Below the pieces are notes generated by a model. It worked only from the letters and a program-made list of their open reading frames with translations. It did not search any database and was not told where the DNA came from. Shown here piece after piece: positions 41,789 to 43,006 of a DNA stretch of 43,006 nt (position 1 is its first letter; the number at the start of each line of letters is the position of its first letter). Source of the stretch: an uncultured Geobacter sp. (lineage in GTDB: Bacteria > Desulfobacterota > Desulfuromonadia > Geobacterales > DSM-12255); the NCBI GenBank assembly GCA_937860145.1, contig CALMBF010000180.1, positions 1-43,006 of the forward strand, written 5' to 3'. The position numbers and the translations under genes are program-made.

Positions 41789-43006
41789 ATGTCTGCCACA
41801 ACCAACAACTCAGCTACCGACCTCCTCTGCATCAACACCCTCCGCTTCCTGGCGGTGGATGCCATCCAGCAGGCCAGCAGCGGCCATCCCGGCCTCCCCC
41901 TGGGGGCGGCCCCCATGGCCTGGGTCCTCTGGGACCGGTTCCTTTCCCACAACCCGGCCAACCCGGCCTGGTTCAACCGGGACCGGTTCGTCCTCTCCGC
42001 CGGCCACGGCTCCGCCCTCCTCTACGCCCTGCTCCACCTCTTCGGCTACGACCTCTCCCTGGACGACCTGAAAAGCTTCCGCCAGTGGGGGAGCAGGACC
42101 CCGGGGCACCCGGAGCGGGGGCACACCCCGGGGGTGGAGACCACCACCGGCCCGCTGGGGCAGGGGCTGGGGAACGCCGTGGGCATGGCCCTGGCGGAGG
42201 CCCACCTGGCGGCCCGCTACAACCGGCCGGGTTACGAGGTCGTGGACCACTTCACCTGGTGCCTGGCGGGTGACGGCGACCTGATGGAGGGGGTGGCGGC
42301 TGAAGCCGCCTCCCTCGCCGGCCACCTGCGGCTGGGGAAGCTGAACTGCCTCTACGACGCCAACCGGATCTCCCTGGCCGGGGCCACCGACCTCTCCTTC
42401 AGCGAGGATGTGGGGCGGCGCTTCGAGGCCTACGGCTGGCAGGTGCTGGCCGTCAGCGACGGCAACGACCTGGCGGAGCTCGGACAGGCAGTGGCAGCCG
42501 CCCGGGAGGAGCTCTCCCGCCCCTCCCTGGTCATGGTCAGGACCCGCATCGGCTACGGCTCCCCCCACAAGGAGGGGAGCTGCGAGGCCCACGGCTCCCC
42601 CCTGGGGGGAGATGAGATCAGGCTGACCAAGGAGAGGCTCGGCTGGCCCGCGGAGCCCCCCTTTCACATCCCGACCGAGGCGAGCGCCCACTGCCGCCGT
42701 GCCCTGGCGAAGGGGGCCGCGGCCGAAGACGCCTGGAACAGTCTCCTGGCAGGATACCGCCGGGACCACGGCGGACTGGCCGCCGAACTGGAGCGGCGCC
42801 TGGCCGGTGACCTCCCCCCCGGCTGGCGGGACGCCCTCCCCGCCTTCGCCGCCGACCCGAAGGGGATGGCCACCCGGGCCGCCTCGGGGAAGGTGCTGGG
42901 GGCCATCGCCCCCGTCCTTCCGGAGCTGGCGGGAGGCTCGGCCGACCTGAACCCCTCCACCCTGACGGTCCTCCCCGGTGAGGGTGACTGCCAGAGCTGT
43001 CTCTTA
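41789..43006 (+). CDS. tkt: Transketolase, C-terminal part outside the window
   Basis: About 402 genuine residues are visible. Transfers two-carbon units in the pentose phosphate pathway using TPP. N-terminal block [40 protein letters not shown], the TPP motif [29 protein letters not shown], and [19 protein letters not shown] are diagnostic. ATG at 41789 with GGAGGG upstream. The frame is open to the edge, but the last ten bases match a sequencing adapter, so the last three codons may be false. Confidence 0.95.
   Translation, partial: MSATTNNSATDLLCINTLRFLAVDAIQQASSGHPGLPLGAAPMAWVLWDRFLSHNPANPAWFNRDRFVLSAGHGSALLYALLHLFGYDLSLDDLKSFRQWGSRTPGHPERGHTPGVETTTGPLGQGLGNAVGMALAEAHLAARYNRPGYEVVDHFTWCLAGDGDLMEGVAAEAASLAGHLRLGKLNCLYDANRISLAGATDLSFSEDVGRRFEAYGWQVLAVSDGNDLAELGQAVAAAREELSRPSLVMVRTRIGYGSPHKEGSCEAHGSPLGGDEIRLTKERLGWPAEPPFHIPTEASAHCRRALAKGAAAEDAWNSLLAGYRRDHGGLAAELERRLAGDLPPGWRDALPAFAADPKGMATRAASGKVLGAIAPVLPELAGGSADLNPSTLTVLPGEGDCQSCLL
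42997..43006. other. Probable Nextera adapter remnant at the right edge
   Basis: The final ten bases, CTGTCTCTTA, are identical to the first ten bases of the Nextera mosaic-end adapter as read through. They sit exactly at the end of the sequence. Confidence 0.7.

Noticed and set aside
1-43006. CRISPR array, rRNA genes, prophage or complete IS element
   Set aside because: No regularly spaced direct repeats, rRNA sequences, phage structural genes or transposase genes were seen.

Overview
The window reads as a contig from a high-GC, strictly anaerobic member of the Geobacter lineage (Desulfuromonadia/Geobacterales). Evidence: an eight-haem c-type cytochrome next to a DUF3373-type outer-membrane porin, a Geobacter-style GEMM-I riboswitch, a selenocysteine-containing SelD, a fused ThiE-ThiD, a split glycine decarboxylase (GcvPA/GcvPB) and several PilZ/MshEN cyclic-dinucleotide modules. 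Most genes are visibly GC-rich; the block at about 36.2-40.9 kb is clearly poorer in GC and looks imported. The sequence starts inside one gene (an ASKHA-domain protein) and ends inside another (transketolase). Its last ten bases match the start of the Nextera mosaic-end adapter, so the right edge may be a technical end.

Layout. 0-2.8 kb (minus): alr, then selD with an in-frame UGA, then an ASKHA/DUF4445 protein translationally coupled to selD. 2.9-5.9 kb (plus): TPP riboswitch, thiED fusion, thiC. 5.98 kb: tRNA-Thr(CGU). 6.2-8.3 kb: GEMM-I riboswitch, probably the cGAMP-type variant, in front of a three-MshEN / TM / FN3 / Ig / five-repeat surface protein. 8.5-10.1 kb: Spy/CpxP-like protein and a receiver-PilZ protein. 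10.6-14.0 kb (minus): porin, small periplasmic protein, octahaem cytochrome. 14.5-16.3 kb: homocysteine methyltransferase-MTHFR fusion. 16.3-23.0 kb (minus): znuA-znuC, two GT-C-like membrane proteins lying between znuC and znuB, znuB, thioesterase. 23.2-26.2 kb: MCP, two TPR proteins, YjbQ. 26.2-29.8 kb (minus): PilZ protein, aminotransferase with an alanine-rich leader peptide attenuator, SH3-like protein, WbuC cupin, VOC protein. 29.9-31.5 kb: thiolase-like protein without the nucleophilic cysteine. 31.7-36.1 kb: gcvT-gcvH-gcvPA-gcvPB. 36.2-41.7 kb: a probable defence island with a nuclease-STAND giant protein, a DUF1156-methylase remnant and a small-gene/ART-like toxin pair. 41.8 kb to the end: transketolase.

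The strongest new-looking items are the alanine-rich leader peptide with mutually exclusive hairpins upstream of an aminotransferase (27.9-28.06 kb), the PD-(D/E)xK-like/STAND protein of 1543 residues, and the coupling of a GEMM riboswitch to an MshEN-containing surface protein. All statements come from reading the sequence; no database search or folding program was run.
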